Shown here: positions 26,648 to 35,081 of the stretch, piece by piece
How positions within the stretch are numbered: the first letter of the stretch is position 1
How the letters are laid out: each line of letters opens with the position of its first letter
Assembly (NCBI GenBank): GCA_947629005.1
Contig: CANRCD010000002.1
Location: 1-64,000, forward strand
Length of the DNA: 64,000 nucleotides
Source of the DNA: an uncultured Clostridia bacterium
GTDB lineage: Bacteria > Bacillota > Clostridia > UMGS1883
Reading direction: 5' to 3'
The notes under the pieces: model-generated
Seen by the model: the letters and a program-made list of their open reading frames with translations, nothing else
Told to the model about the DNA's origin: nothing
The model's database searches: none
Translations under genes and position numbers: made by a program

Positions 26648-26890
26648 TTAATCGACTATGAAGTCACCGACGCGGGAGAAAAAGTCTTCCACGCCCTCGT
26701 CGCCTTCATTGGCGTCAACTGTCATAAGTACGGGCCGGCTTCTGTCAAGACTGAATATTCCGAGAATTGATTTTGCGTTTACTGTAAAGCTGTCGGTCAG
26801 AATATCAACCTCGAAGTCGGCAGATGTGGCCGCGCCCACAAGAGTGCATACCTTATCGACCGTGTCGATATTGATTTTCCTGTTTAACAT
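26648..26890 (-). CDS. HPr-family protein lacking the catalytic histidine
   Basis: An 80-residue protein whose centre, FTVNAKSILGIFSLD (about residues 35-50), is the classic HPr helix with the regulatory-serine region. However, the N-terminal active-site segment, usually GLHARPA with phospho-His15, is replaced by VDKVCTLVGAATSADFEVDI, and no histidine occurs anywhere in the protein. It cannot act as a phosphoenolpyruvate phosphocarrier in the usual way. Ser46-like regulation (S42, S47) might remain, by analogy with Crh. It is a single gene next to the FGGY kinase and glgA, which hints at a role in carbon regulation; inference only. An AAGGAG site precedes the ATG. Confidence 0.85.
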   Translation of the reverse strand: MLNRKINIDTVDKVCTLVGAATSADFEVDILTDSFTVNAKSILGIFSLDRSRPVLMTVDANEGDEGVEDFFSRVGDFIVD

Positions 26891-27081
26891 TTTTCGTCTC
26901 CTTAAAATTGTTCAAAAAGGGCGCTTCCGAAAGAAGCACAAATTTTACTGCATACAATGATAGCACAAACAGGATTCAAAAGAAATGGTAGTTTTAATAT
27001 AAAATTCACCGTCGCCGAAAGTTTTTTTTGTGTATATTTTTTTGGACGGGCAGGTCTTTTCAAAAAATTTACAAATTGGCA

Positions 27082-27110
27082 TTTACAAATGGATAAAATA
27101 GTAGTATAAT
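27082..27110 (+). promoter_or_regulatory. Promoter of glgA
   Basis: -35 TTTACA (27082-27087), 17-nt spacer, perfect -10 TATAAT (27105-27110), 61 nt before the start codon. Confidence 0.75.
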
Positions 27111-27170
27111 TAATATATAAAGCGGGCGTTGACCGCTGAAAGACCGCATCAGGGAAAGGAGTACACGACC

Positions 27171-28622
27171 ATGAAAAAAATATTTATAGTTGCTTCGGAA
27201 TGCCTGCCCTTTGTTAAAACGGGAATCGCAGCCGACATGGCCGCCGCTTTGCCCCGCGGGCTCGATCCGCAGAAGTATGACGTGCGGGTGGCCTTACCCT
27301 TTTACTCCTGCATACCGGCTCATTTCAGCAAGGACTTCAAGTACGCCGCGCATTTTTATCTCAGCACTGGCGAGAGCATAAATAACGAGTATGTGGGCAT
27401 AACCACCTACGAGCGCGGCGGCATAAAATATTACTTTATCGACAATAAGCGCTTTTTCGGCGGGCCGCGCCCCTATGGCGAGATTAGGGCCGACCTTGAA
27501 AAATTCTGCTTTTTTTCAAAGGCTGCGCTTTCGCTGCTGCCCGTAATTAACTTCCGCCCCGACGTTATCCACTGCCACGACTGGCAGACCGCCGCCATAC
27601 CCGTGTATCTTAAAACCGAGTTCGCCGACGGTGAGTTTTATCGTGGGATAAAGTCTGTGCTGACGGTACATAATCTGGCTAATCAGGGTACAGCCGATAT
27701 CAAAACAATCCGTGACCTGACGGGCTTCTCGCCGGAGCTTTTTGTGCCTGACAAGCTGGAATTCAACGGGAGGGCCAGCCTGCTCAAGGGCGGTATAGTC
27801 TACGCCGACGCCGTCACCACCGACAGCCGCGCTCACGCCGATGAAATTCAGACTCCTGAGATGGGCGAGGGGCTGGACGGCCTTATTCGGACGAGGGGCG
27901 ACGTCCTCAGGGGAATAACGGTGGGCCTTGACCACGACCTGTTTGACCCATCGACGGACGAAAACATCTTTGTTAAATACAACGTGAACGACTTCTGGGC
28001 CCGTAAGTGGGAAAACAAGGCGCTGCTCCAACGCCAGCTCGGCCTCGAGGAGGACAGAAGCAAGTTCCTTGTGGGCGTGGTTTCGCGCCTTACCAATCAA
28101 AAGGGTATAGATATGCTCGAGGATGCGCTCGGCGAAATTTTGGACGGCTTTACTCAGCTTGTTGTTATCGGCACCGGTGACCGCCGCCACGAGGACATAC
28201 TAAAAGAGGCCGAGTGGAACAATCGCGGGAGTCTCAGCGCCAATATATACTACAGCCGCGAGCTCAGTCACAGGCTTTATGCCGGAGCCGACGCGCTGCT
28301 TGTTCCTTCTCGCTCGGAGCCGAGCGGTTTGACCCAGCTTGTAGCAATGCGTTACGGTACCGTTCCCATTGTGAGAGAGACGGGCAGCCTAAAGGACACC
28401 GTGCCGCCCTTCAATGAATATGAAAACGAAGGGCTGGGCTTCTCTTTCCTTAATTGCAGTCCGCACGAGCTGGCCGACGCCGTGGCCTACGCGCGGCGCG
28501 TATACTTCGATATGCCCATAATATGGCAGCAGATGATGCTGCGCGACATGACAGCGGACTGGTCGTGGAAGGGATGTGTGGAGGAATACGGCGAGATATA
28601 CGATGTGCTCTGCGAAAATTAA
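27171..28622 (+). CDS. glgA: Glycogen synthase (GT5 family)
   Basis: A 483-residue glucosyltransferase that extends alpha-1,4-glucan from ADP-glucose. The GT5 frame is complete: DVIHCHDWQTAAIPVYLK, SVLTVHNLANQG, GVVSRLTNQKGIDML, and the nucleotide-sugar site LLVPSRSEPSGLTQLVAMRYG. The N-terminal donor-binding loop is unusual: KTGIAADM (from K16) instead of the near-universal KTGGLADV. ATG 27171 follows AAAGGAG by 10 nt. glgC/glgD are not adjacent, but glycogen phosphorylase is encoded at 47011-49473, so both synthesis and breakdown of glycogen are represented in the window. Confidence 0.94.
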   Translation: MKKIFIVASECLPFVKTGIAADMAAALPRGLDPQKYDVRVALPFYSCIPAHFSKDFKYAAHFYLSTGESINNEYVGITTYERGGIKYYFIDNKRFFGGPRPYGEIRADLEKFCFFSKAALSLLPVINFRPDVIHCHDWQTAAIPVYLKTEFADGEFYRGIKSVLTVHNLANQGTADIKTIRDLTGFSPELFVPDKLEFNGRASLLKGGIVYADAVTTDSRAHADEIQTPEMGEGLDGLIRTRGDVLRGITVGLDHDLFDPSTDENIFVKYNVNDFWARKWENKALLQRQLGLEEDRSKFLVGVVSRLTNQKGIDMLEDALGEILDGFTQLVVIGTGDRRHEDILKEAEWNNRGSLSANIYYSRELSHRLYAGADALLVPSRSEPSGLTQLVAMRYGTVPIVRETGSLKDTVPPFNEYENEGLGFSFLNCSPHELADAVAYARRVYFDMPIIWQQMMLRDMTADWSWKGCVEEYGEIYDVLCEN

Positions 28623-28632
28623 AATATAGAAA

Positions 28633-28667
28633 AAATAAAGGCGGCTGACGGCCGCTTTTATTTTTTC
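28633..28667 (+). terminator. Terminator after glgA
   Basis: 13-bp stem AAATAAAGGCGGC (28633-28645) with 28651-28663, one G-T pair, then TTT. Confidence 0.85.
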
Positions 28668-28746
28668 CCGGCCCCGCGCGACGCGTCGGGCAGAAAATCC
28701 GTCTTATATGGTGAAGGCCTTCAAAGAAACAAAGGAGATCTGAAGC

Positions 28747-29305
28747 ATGGATGACAGGGAAATAATCGGGCTTTACCTTGCCCGTGACGAGGCCGCTCTC
28801 GCGGAAACGGCAAAAAAAATACGGCCGCATGGTGCGCTCCGTGGCTTACGGGATTTTGAAAAACGAGGCCGACAGCGAGGAGTGCGAAAACGACGCCTAT
28901 CTCTCCGCGTGGGAAAGCATACCTCCGCAGCGGCCGGCCTCACTGGGAGCGTATTTGGGGCGTATAGTGCGCAATGCCGCCATAGGAAAGCTGGAGTATT
29001 ACACCGCAGAAAAGCGCAGCCGCAGCCTCGAAACTCCGTTAGATGAGCTGGGCGACATAGCCTCCGGCGAGGCGGCGCCCGAGGCTGAGCTTGAGCGGGC
29101 TGAGCTCTCGCGCCTTATCGAGGCCTACCTTCGCGGTAAGAGCCGCGCCAAACGCGTGGTGTTCGTGCGGCGCTACTGGTACTGCGACCCCATAGGCAAA
29201 ATCGCCAAGGATAAAGGATATTCCGAGAGCAAGGTCAAGTCCATGCTCATGCGAATGAGAAACGAGCTTAAATGTTATCTTGAAAGGAACGGTGTCAATT
29301 TATGA
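28747..29305 (+). pseudogene. ECF-type sigma factor with a +1 frameshift at an A8 run
   Basis: Two reading frames together encode one sigma factor. Frame 1 starts at ATG 28747, 9 nt after AAAGGAG, and reads MDDREIIGLYLARDEAALAETAKK. At the run of eight A at 28812-28819 the sigma-factor sequence continues in another frame as YGRMVRSVAYGILKNEADSE. Removing one A restores an uninterrupted protein of about 185 residues, with region 2 ECENDAYLSAWESIPP and region 4 DPIGKIAKDKGYSESKVKSM. It may be a real mutation, a phase-variable tract, transcriptional slippage that restores the frame, or an assembly error. The partner gene at 29302 overlaps its stop (ATGA) and is intact. Confidence 0.85.
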
Positions 29306-30018
29306 ATAAAAATCAGCTTTTTAAGGCTGTAGGCGGTATTTCCGAGGAGCTTATAGCAGAGGCGGAGGGCGGAGCCGTCCGCCGTCATCGCGTGAAAACG
29401 TGCGCGCTGCTCGTGGCGGCGGCGTTAGCCGTAAGTGCTACGGTCTTTGCGGCAGTGAACGGAGCGAGGTACGGCGAGAGCCACTCATACGGCGTCGATT
29501 ACCGCAGTCTGCCTACGGCGGAGCGGCTCGTCAGGGACGTGGGCTTCTCTCCCGAGCTGCCCGAAAAATTTGCGAACGGCTACGCCTTTGAGGACGGGAG
29601 TATCATCCACAGTGAGAACTTTGACGAGGAAGGCAATTCGGTTGAAAAATATAAGGGCCTGTCCATGAGCTACGCCCTTGACGGCGACTGCGTTGACCTC
29701 CACGTCAACGCCGCAAAGACCAACGACGCGCCCGAGGGCGATATAGTAGGAGAGCACGGCGGCTGCGAGCTTTATTACTACAGCTACATGAATAAGTTTG
29801 TGCCGGGCAGCTACAAGCTGACCGAGCAGGACATAGCCGACCGCGACAGCGGGAAGTACGTGTTCAGCTTCGGAAGCGACAAGGTGGAGGTTAAGGAGAT
29901 AAAGGGCCTTTCGTGGGACGACGGCGATGAGCGTTTCGGCTTTGTCTGCATCGACTCGCCCCTCACCGCCGAGAATTTAGCCAAAATGGCAGAAGAAGTA
30001 ATAGATATGCAAAGGTAA
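29302..30018 (+). CDS. Probable membrane anti-sigma factor partner
   Basis: A 238-residue protein with a short cytoplasmic N-terminus (about 32 residues), one transmembrane segment (TCALLVAAALAVSATVFAAV), and an extracellular domain of about 180 residues. The topology and the 4-nt overlap with the sigma gene mark it as the anti-sigma factor. The extracellular part (LPEKFANGYAFEDGSI; GLSMSYALDGDCVDLHV) is reminiscent of DUF4367-type sensors, but I am not certain of that family. It is followed by a terminator at 30033. Confidence 0.78.
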   Translation: MNKNQLFKAVGGISEELIAEAEGGAVRRHRVKTCALLVAAALAVSATVFAAVNGARYGESHSYGVDYRSLPTAERLVRDVGFSPELPEKFANGYAFEDGSIIHSENFDEEGNSVEKYKGLSMSYALDGDCVDLHVNAAKTNDAPEGDIVGEHGGCELYYYSYMNKFVPGSYKLTEQDIADRDSGKYVFSFGSDKVEVKEIKGLSWDDGDERFGFVCIDSPLTAENLAKMAEEVIDMQR

Positions 30019-30032
30019 AGCGCACAGCAAAG

Positions 30033-30064
30033 AACGGACGGCTTTTTGCCGTCCGTTTTTTTTC
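30033..30064 (+). terminator. Terminator of the sigma/anti-sigma operon
   Basis: 10-bp stem AACGGACGGC (30033-30042) with 30048-30057, TTTTT loop, then T7. Confidence 0.87.
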
Positions 30065-30096
30065 GTGCGTATTATAAGTGGTTCAAGTAAATTCAA

Positions 30097-30732
30097 TCAA
30101 AGCAGCTCGGCGAGGGACATAACATATCTGTCGCAGAGGCGTTTCATCTCGGATGTCTTATCCGCGCTGTGGCTGTCATAAACCCCGCAGACGTTCATAC
30201 CGGCGGCCTTGGCGCCGGCTGCGGCGAGGGGAATATCCTCAAAGGCGGTGCAATCGTGCGCTTTAAGGCCGAGGCGGCGGGCGGCCTCAAGATATACGTC
30301 GGGATAGGCCTTGCTCTTGCCCACGTCGCCGGTAGTGACAAAGGCGTCGAACAGGGAATAAACCCCCAGCCGCCGGAGGGCGGGGGAGTAGAAGTTCTCG
30401 GGCGAGCTGGTGCAAAGGGCCGTTTTTACGCCGTCGGCGCGGAGCTTCTCCAGAAACTCGCGGGCGTATGGCTTGAGAGGGAGAGCGGTCTCGTACTCGT
30501 GCACAGCCATGTCCTCCCACTCGGTCATTAGCTCCTCGGGAGTGTCGGGCAGAGAAAATCGGGCGATGGTGTAGAGCGCGGTCTCGCGATAGCCAAGCGG
30601 AGCGATGGCGCCCATATAATCCGCCGGCACCTCAATGCCGCGCTTTTTGCTGAGGAAGTCGATATCCACCCGCTCCCAAAGGTCCATGGAGTCGAGGATG
30701 GTTCCGTCCATATCAATTATGGCCCCAAGCAT
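30097..30732 (-). CDS. HAD-superfamily phosphatase/phosphoglucomutase-like hydrolase
   Basis: A 211-residue cytoplasmic HAD subfamily IA enzyme. Motif I is IIDMDGTILDS (D7 nucleophile, D9 acid/base), motif II the Thr/Ser in TALCTSSPENFY, motif III the lysine in GKSKAYPDVYLEAARRLG, and motif IV ECTAFEDIPLA-like (TAFEDIPLAAAGAKAAGM). Family members include beta-phosphoglucomutases and sugar-phosphate phosphatases; the substrate is not set by sequence. ATG 30732 follows GGGAGG; the TTG 15 nt earlier lacks a site. It has its own promoter. Confidence 0.92.
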   Translation of the reverse strand: MLGAIIDMDGTILDSMDLWERVDIDFLSKKRGIEVPADYMGAIAPLGYRETALYTIARFSLPDTPEELMTEWEDMAVHEYETALPLKPYAREFLEKLRADGVKTALCTSSPENFYSPALRRLGVYSLFDAFVTTGDVGKSKAYPDVYLEAARRLGLKAHDCTAFEDIPLAAAGAKAAGMNVCGVYDSHSADKTSEMKRLCDRYVMSLAELL

Positions 30733-30756
30733 AAAAGCACCTCCCAATATACCTGA

Positions 30757-30785
30757 ATTATAGCATAGCAGGCCGGTTTTGTCAA
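30757..30785 (-). promoter_or_regulatory. Consensus promoter of the HAD phosphatase gene
   Basis: Minus strand: perfect TTGACA (30780-30785), 17-nt spacer, perfect TATAAT (30757-30762). Confidence 0.85.
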
Positions 30786-30820
30786 CTCAGAAAAATATTT
30801 TACAATTATTCAAAAAACTC

Positions 30821-30849
30821 TTGCAAAATTTTGCTTGCCGTATTATAAT
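30821..30849 (+). promoter_or_regulatory. Promoter of the amino acid ABC operon
   Basis: -35 TTGCAA (30821-30826), 17-nt spacer, perfect TATAAT (30844-30849), 38 nt before the start codon. It lies back to back with the HAD promoter. Confidence 0.8.
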
Positions 30850-30887
30850 AAATGTGTAAATTCTACATAGAAAGGATTATGATTGAA

Positions 30888-31754
30888 ATGAAAATGACAA
30901 AGCTTCTTGCTCTCGTTCTCGTTATTGCCCTTGCGGTATGCGCTTTCGCGGCCTGCGGCGGCAACGATACCGAGGAGCCCAAAACCAACCTTGAGGGCGT
31001 AAATCCTGACACCGGCGACGATTCCAATGTGAATGTTGACGGAGTTGACCCCGCTCCCGTAGCTACCGAGCTTGGCAAGACCACCCTCGTAATGGGCACC
31101 AACGCCGAGTTTGAGCCCTTTGAGTACCGTGATAACGACGAGATTGTCGGCTACGATGTGGAGACCGCAAAGGCTATTGCCGACTTTGTGGATATGGACT
31201 TCGACATTGAGGATATGGCCTTTGATTCCCTTATCACCGCCCTCAACTCCGGCCAGATTGACATGGTTGTCGCAGGCATGAGCGTTACCGAGGAGCGCCT
31301 TGAGGAGGTAAATTTCTCAAATCCCTACTATAGAGCCGCTCAGGTGATAATTGTTCCCAAGGAGGGCGCTACCGTAGCCTCCTCCGCCGACCTCGCAGGC
31401 AAGAAGATAGGCGTGCAGGAAGGCACCACCGGCGATATATACGTTGAGGAAAACGTCGAGAATGCCGATCTCAACCGCTTTAAAAAGGCCGTTGACGCCG
31501 CTATTGACCTTGCCAACGGCAGACTGGACGCGGTTGTTCTTGACGAGCAGCCCGCCCTCAGAATAGTTGCGCAGAACGACGCTCTTACCGTGCTTGACGA
31601 GGCCCTCACCGAAGAGGAGTACGCCATAGCCGTCCGTAAAGACAATCCCGAACTGCTCAACGCTATCAACGCCTGCCTTGATGACCTTGCCGAAACAGGT
31701 AAGAAGGATGAACTGCTTGAAAAGTACGGCCTTAGCGTTGATGACGCCGAATAA
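30888..31754 (+). CDS. Polar amino acid ABC transporter substrate-binding lipoprotein
   Basis: A 288-residue family-3 binding protein. The lipoprotein signal ends at FAAC (C23), followed by an acidic linker to about residue 65. The binding fold follows: LVMGTNAEFEPFEYRDNDEI, GYDVETAKAIADFVDM, FDSLITALNSGQIDMVVAGM and YAIAVRKDNPELLNAIN. It would deliver a polar amino acid to the permease encoded next. ATG 30888 was preferred to 30879 because the AAAGGA at 30871-30876 then has the 11-nt spacing usual here. A hairpin lies between this gene and the permease gene. Confidence 0.95.
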   Translation: MKMTKLLALVLVIALAVCAFAACGGNDTEEPKTNLEGVNPDTGDDSNVNVDGVDPAPVATELGKTTLVMGTNAEFEPFEYRDNDEIVGYDVETAKAIADFVDMDFDIEDMAFDSLITALNSGQIDMVVAGMSVTEERLEEVNFSNPYYRAAQVIIVPKEGATVASSADLAGKKIGVQEGTTGDIYVEENVENADLNRFKKAVDAAIDLANGRLDAVVLDEQPALRIVAQNDALTVLDEALTEEEYAIAVRKDNPELLNAINACLDDLAETGKKDELLEKYGLSVDDAE

Positions 31755-31771
31755 TAGATAACAAAAGTCCA

Positions 31772-31802
31772 AAAGGGGGCAAGAAATTGCCCCCTTTGTT
31801 TT
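31772..31802 (+). terminator. Intra-operon hairpin after the binding-protein gene
   Basis: 11-bp stem AAAGGGGGCAA (31772-31782) with 31787-31797 around GAAA, then GTTTT. A weak terminator here would leave the binding protein in excess over permease and ATPase, a common arrangement. Confidence 0.7.
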
Positions 31803-31820
31803 AGAAGGAAGTGACTGAAT

Positions 31821-32543
31821 TTGAATGGCATACTCCTTTGGTTTTCGGAATTCGGGGCCTCGTTCGCCGAAAGCTTTGAAAAAAATCTCATCCGTCAAGA
31901 TCGCTGGCTTTCGCTGCTTCGCGGCCTCGGCATGACGGTGGAACTCACCGTGGGCGCGATTTTGCTGGGCACCGTGCTCGGCATTTTGTTGTGCCTGATG
32001 AAGCTGTCGTCCGTTAAGCCGTTGAGCGCCTTTGCAAAGGGCTATATCCGCGTGTTCCGCGGAACCCCGTTGGTTGTGCAGCTGCTTATAATTTACTTCG
32101 GCGTTTTTGGCTCCATTCAGGCCTTGCGCTTTGTGCCCAAGGAGGTCGCCGCCATCGTTGCCTTTGGCCTGAACAGCGGCGCTTATATTGCCGAGCTGCT
32201 GCGCGGGGGCATTGTTTCGGTAGATCAGGGGCAGGTCGAGGCCGGACGCAGCTTGGGGCTGTCGTCGTGGCAGACGATGCGCTACATAGTGCTGCCTCAG
32301 GGTATTAAAATCGCGTTTCCGACATATACGCAGGAATTTATCGTGCTTATCAAGGAAACGGCTATCGCCGGCTATATCGCGCTGGAGGATTTGACGAAAA
32401 AGGGCGACATAATCCGCAGCCGCACCTTTTCGCCGTGGCTGCCGCTGCTTACGGTGGCGGTGATTTATCTTGTAATTACGACCGCGCTGGAGATAATCTT
32501 TGGCCGCGTGGAGAGGAGGCTGCGTGAAAGTGACAACAGATAG
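31821..32543 (+). CDS. Polar amino acid ABC transporter permease
   Basis: A 240-residue His/Glu/Gln/Arg-type permease with about five transmembrane segments. The amino-acid-type signature [17 protein letters not shown] and the EAA-type loop [23 protein letters not shown] are visible. The start is a TTG at 31821, supported by GAAGGA about 10 nt upstream; the next in-frame Met lies 38 residues in, past the first conserved part. The 3' end overlaps the ATPase gene by about 20 nt. Confidence 0.94.
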   Translation: MNGILLWFSEFGASFAESFEKNLIRQDRWLSLLRGLGMTVELTVGAILLGTVLGILLCLMKLSSVKPLSAFAKGYIRVFRGTPLVVQLLIIYFGVFGSIQALRFVPKEVAAIVAFGLNSGAYIAELLRGGIVSVDQGQVEAGRSLGLSSWQTMRYIVLPQGIKIAFPTYTQEFIVLIKETAIAGYIALEDLTKKGDIIRSRTFSPWLPLLTVAVIYLVITTALEIIFGRVERRLRESDNR

Positions 32544-33270
32544 TATTATTGAGGTGCGCGGCCTTGTGAAAAAATTCGGAGAGGTGGAGGTGCTCAGGGG
32601 AATTACAGAAAACGTGCGCCGCGGCGAGGTCGTGGCCATAATCGGCCCCAGCGGCAGCGGCAAAAGTACCTTCCTGCGCTGTCTGAATTTGCTGGAGCAG
32701 CCCACAGAAGGCAGCGTTATCATTGACGGGGTGGATATCACCGACCGCCGCACCAATATAAATAAACTTCGTCAGGAGATGGGAATGGTATTCCAGCATT
32801 TCAATTTGTTCCCGCACCTGAAGGTAATCGACAATATTACCCTTGCGCCGGTGAAGCTTAAACTTGAGAAGGACAAAACGCACGCTCGTGAGACCGCCAT
32901 GCGCCTGTTGGAGCGCGTTGGCCTCGGCGACAAGGCGGAAAGCTATCCCGTGCAGCTCAGCGGCGGCCAGAAGCAGCGTATAGCTATCGCCCGCGCGCTG
33001 GCAATGAATCCGAAAATCATGCTTTTTGACGAGCCCACCTCCGCCCTTGATCCGGAAATGGTAGGCGAGGTGCTCAAGGTTATGGCCGACCTTGCAAAGG
33101 AGGGCATGACGATGGTTATCGTCACCCATGAGATGGGCTTCGCCCGCGAGGTGGCCGACCGCGTCCTGTTCATGGACGGCGGCATAATCGCCGAGCAGGG
33201 CCCGCCCGAAAAGCTGTTCTCCGACCCTCAAAATTCCCGCACGAAGGAATTTCTGTCGAAGGTTTTATAA
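32524..33270 (+). CDS. Polar amino acid ABC transporter ATP-binding protein
   Basis: A 248-residue ATPase that powers the permease encoded upstream. Walker A is GPSGSGKST, the Q-loop [12 protein letters not shown], the ABC signature LSGGQKQR, Walker B IMLFDEP and the H-loop VTHEMGFA. The overlap with the permease gene means translation is coupled. The start is probably the GTG at 32524, 4 nt after GGAGG; the GTG at 32530 is an alternative with longer spacing. This ATPase is of the amino-acid type and is not a likely partner for the sugar-type permeases at 11-19 kb. Confidence 0.96.
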   Translation: MKVTTDSIIEVRGLVKKFGEVEVLRGITENVRRGEVVAIIGPSGSGKSTFLRCLNLLEQPTEGSVIIDGVDITDRRTNINKLRQEMGMVFQHFNLFPHLKVIDNITLAPVKLKLEKDKTHARETAMRLLERVGLGDKAESYPVQLSGGQKQRIAIARALAMNPKIMLFDEPTSALDPEMVGEVLKVMADLAKEGMTMVIVTHEMGFAREVADRVLFMDGGIIAEQGPPEKLFSDPQNSRTKEFLSKVL

Positions 33271-33295
33271 AAGTATAAGAAAGGACAATCGCAAA

Positions 33296-34678
33296 ATGAA
33301 ATATGAAGTGAAAAACGGGTGGAAGGACGCCGCCGATGGCCTCAAGGACGCGGTTTTTGCCTTTTCGGAGGGATATGTGGACTTCCTCAACAACGGCAAG
33401 ACCGAGCGCGAATGTGTGAGCGAGGCCGTCCGCCTCGCGGGTGAGGCGGGCTTTAGGCCGCTGACCGAGGTAAAGGAACTGAAGACCGGCGACAAGGTTT
33501 ATGCGGTGAATAAGAATAAGGGTATTGCCCTTATGGTGATAGGTAAGCGTTCCATGACCGACGGCGTAAGCATCGTCGGCTCTCACATCGACTCGCCCCG
33601 CCTCGACCTCAAGCAGAATCCGCTCTACGAGGCCGACGAGATGGCGTTTCTTAAAACGCACTACTATGGCGGGATAAAGAAATACCAGTGGACGGCTATC
33701 CCGCTGGCTATACACGGAGTTATCGTCAAGGCCGACGGATCCACGGTAAAGGTGACCGTGGGCGATGAGGGCGACGACGTTACTTTTACTATAACCGACC
33801 TGCTGCCGCACCTTGGCAATTCGCAGATGGCGAAGCCCGCCCACAGCTTTATCGAGGCCGAGAATCTTAACTTGCTCATCGGTTCGCTGCCGGCGGCCGA
33901 GGGAGAGGACGGCAAAAAAGTTAAGGAGGCCGTTATGGCGCTGCTAGGCGAGAAGTACGGCATAGACGAGGAGGATTTCACCAGCGCGGAGCTGGAGGTT
34001 GTTCCGGCGTTTAGGGCCAAGGATTTAGGCTTTGACAGGAGCCTTATCGGGGCTTACGGCCACGATGACCGCGTGTGCAGCTATCCGAATCTTCGCGCCC
34101 TGCTGGACGCCGAGACCCCCGAATACACTGCTCTTTGCTTGTTGACCGACAAGGAGGAGGTCGGCAGCATGGGCAATACCGGCGCTAAGAGCCGCTTCCT
34201 TGAGCTCACGCTGCTCGAGGCGTTGGAGAAAACCGGCGCGGGGGCGGGCGTGCTCAACCTTGACAGAACTCTTGACCGCAGCCTGTGTCTCAGCGCGGAC
34301 GTCAGCGCGGCATACGACCCGAATTTTGCCTCCGTATACGAGAAGAACAACAGCGGCCGGCTGAACTGCGGCATTGCCATAAGCAAATATACCGGCAGCC
34401 GCGGCAAGGGCGGCAGCAACGACGCTCCGGCCGAGCTGATGGCCCGCGTGCGAGCCATTTTTAATGAAGCAGGCGTGCTGTGGCACACCGCCGAGCTCGG
34501 CAAGGTGGACGAGGGCGGCGGCGGCACCATTGCGCAGTTTGTGGCGAACCTTGGCGTGGACACCATCGACTGCGGCGTGCCCATGCTGAGTATGCACGCG
34601 CCCTTCGAGGTGGCCGCCAAGATGGACGTTTACCAGTGCTACAGGGCGTTTTCGGCCTTCTATGCGAGAAAGCAGTGA
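33296..34678 (+). CDS. M18-family aminopeptidase
   Basis: A 460-residue zinc aminopeptidase of the aspartyl aminopeptidase family, which trims N-terminal residues, often acidic ones, from peptides in the cytoplasm. Metal-binding and catalytic parts: GSHIDSPRLDLK (H97), YGHDDRVCSYPNL, LTDKEEVGSMGNTGAKS and LSMHAPFEVAAKMDVY (H434). The length matches the family. It starts 25 nt after the ABC ATPase gene with GAAAGGA, so it may be co-transcribed; peptide and amino acid use fit together. Confidence 0.95.
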   Translation: MKYEVKNGWKDAADGLKDAVFAFSEGYVDFLNNGKTERECVSEAVRLAGEAGFRPLTEVKELKTGDKVYAVNKNKGIALMVIGKRSMTDGVSIVGSHIDSPRLDLKQNPLYEADEMAFLKTHYYGGIKKYQWTAIPLAIHGVIVKADGSTVKVTVGDEGDDVTFTITDLLPHLGNSQMAKPAHSFIEAENLNLLIGSLPAAEGEDGKKVKEAVMALLGEKYGIDEEDFTSAELEVVPAFRAKDLGFDRSLIGAYGHDDRVCSYPNLRALLDAETPEYTALCLLTDKEEVGSMGNTGAKSRFLELTLLEALEKTGAGAGVLNLDRTLDRSLCLSADVSAAYDPNFASVYEKNNSGRLNCGIAISKYTGSRGKGGSNDAPAELMARVRAIFNEAGVLWHTAELGKVDEGGGGTIAQFVANLGVDTIDCGVPMLSMHAPFEVAAKMDVYQCYRAFSAFYARKQ

Positions 34679-34682
34679 TTTT

Positions 34683-34940
34683 ATGCGGATAGATAAATAC
34701 CTAAAGGTATCGCGCCTCATCAAACGGCGCACAGTGGCGAATGAGGCCTGTTCGGGCGGGCGCGTCACGATAAATGGCAAGGTCGCCAAGCCCGGCAGCG
34801 AGGTCGCTGCCGGCGACATAGTGGAGATACGCTTCGGCGAGCGGCTGCTTAAAGTGCGCGTTGAGGACGTTAAGGAACACGCCTTAAAGAACGACGCCGC
34901 GCTGCTTTACACAGTTTTGGAGCAGAACGGAACGATATAA
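34683..34940 (+). CDS. rqcP: S4-domain RNA-binding protein, RqcP/Hsp15-like
   Basis: An 85-residue protein made almost wholly of one S4 domain: MRIDKYLKVSRLIKRRTVAN and GRVTINGKVAKPGSEVAAGD. The size and sequence match RqcP (YabO-like), which binds stalled 50S subunits and helps RqcH in ribosome quality control. The start ATG lies 4 nt after the aminopeptidase stop with a weak ribosome binding site, so translation is probably coupled. In many Clostridia it sits beside yabP/yabQ or hupA; here it closes a peptidase operon. A strong terminator follows. Confidence 0.88.
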   Translation: MRIDKYLKVSRLIKRRTVANEACSGGRVTINGKVAKPGSEVAAGDIVEIRFGERLLKVRVEDVKEHALKNDAALLYTVLEQNGTI

Positions 34941-34942
34941 CC

Positions 34943-34982
34943 AAAGACGGCGTGCGGAGCCTTTCCGCACGCCGTCTTTTTA
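34943..34982 (+). terminator. Terminator after rqcP
   Basis: Perfect 16-bp stem AAAGACGGCGTGCGGA (34943-34958) with 34964-34979, then TTT. Confidence 0.9.
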
Positions 34983-34997
34983 GTAAATGGAGCCGTA

Positions 34998-35018
34998 GGA
35001 GCGCCGATTCGGCGCTCC
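34998..35018. repeat. Dispersed palindrome, copy B
   Basis: GGAGCGCCGA and TCGGCGCTCC meet in one perfect palindrome. Read on the minus strand its flank (CTACGGCT) matches the flank of copy C (CTACGAGGCT). It lies between the terminator of rqcP and the convergent SLH gene. Confidence 0.65.
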
Positions 35019-35081
35019 GTTTGTTATTGTTGCGTAAATATCGCGCAAATCTCCTCGGCATCATTGCGCGGCGATTATTTA

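Noticed and set aside
32524-33270. ABC ATPase as the missing ATPase of the sugar-type cluster
   Set aside because: It overlaps the amino acid permease gene and has the amino-acid-type sequence and length (248 residues) without the extra C-terminal regulatory domain of MsmX/UgpC proteins.
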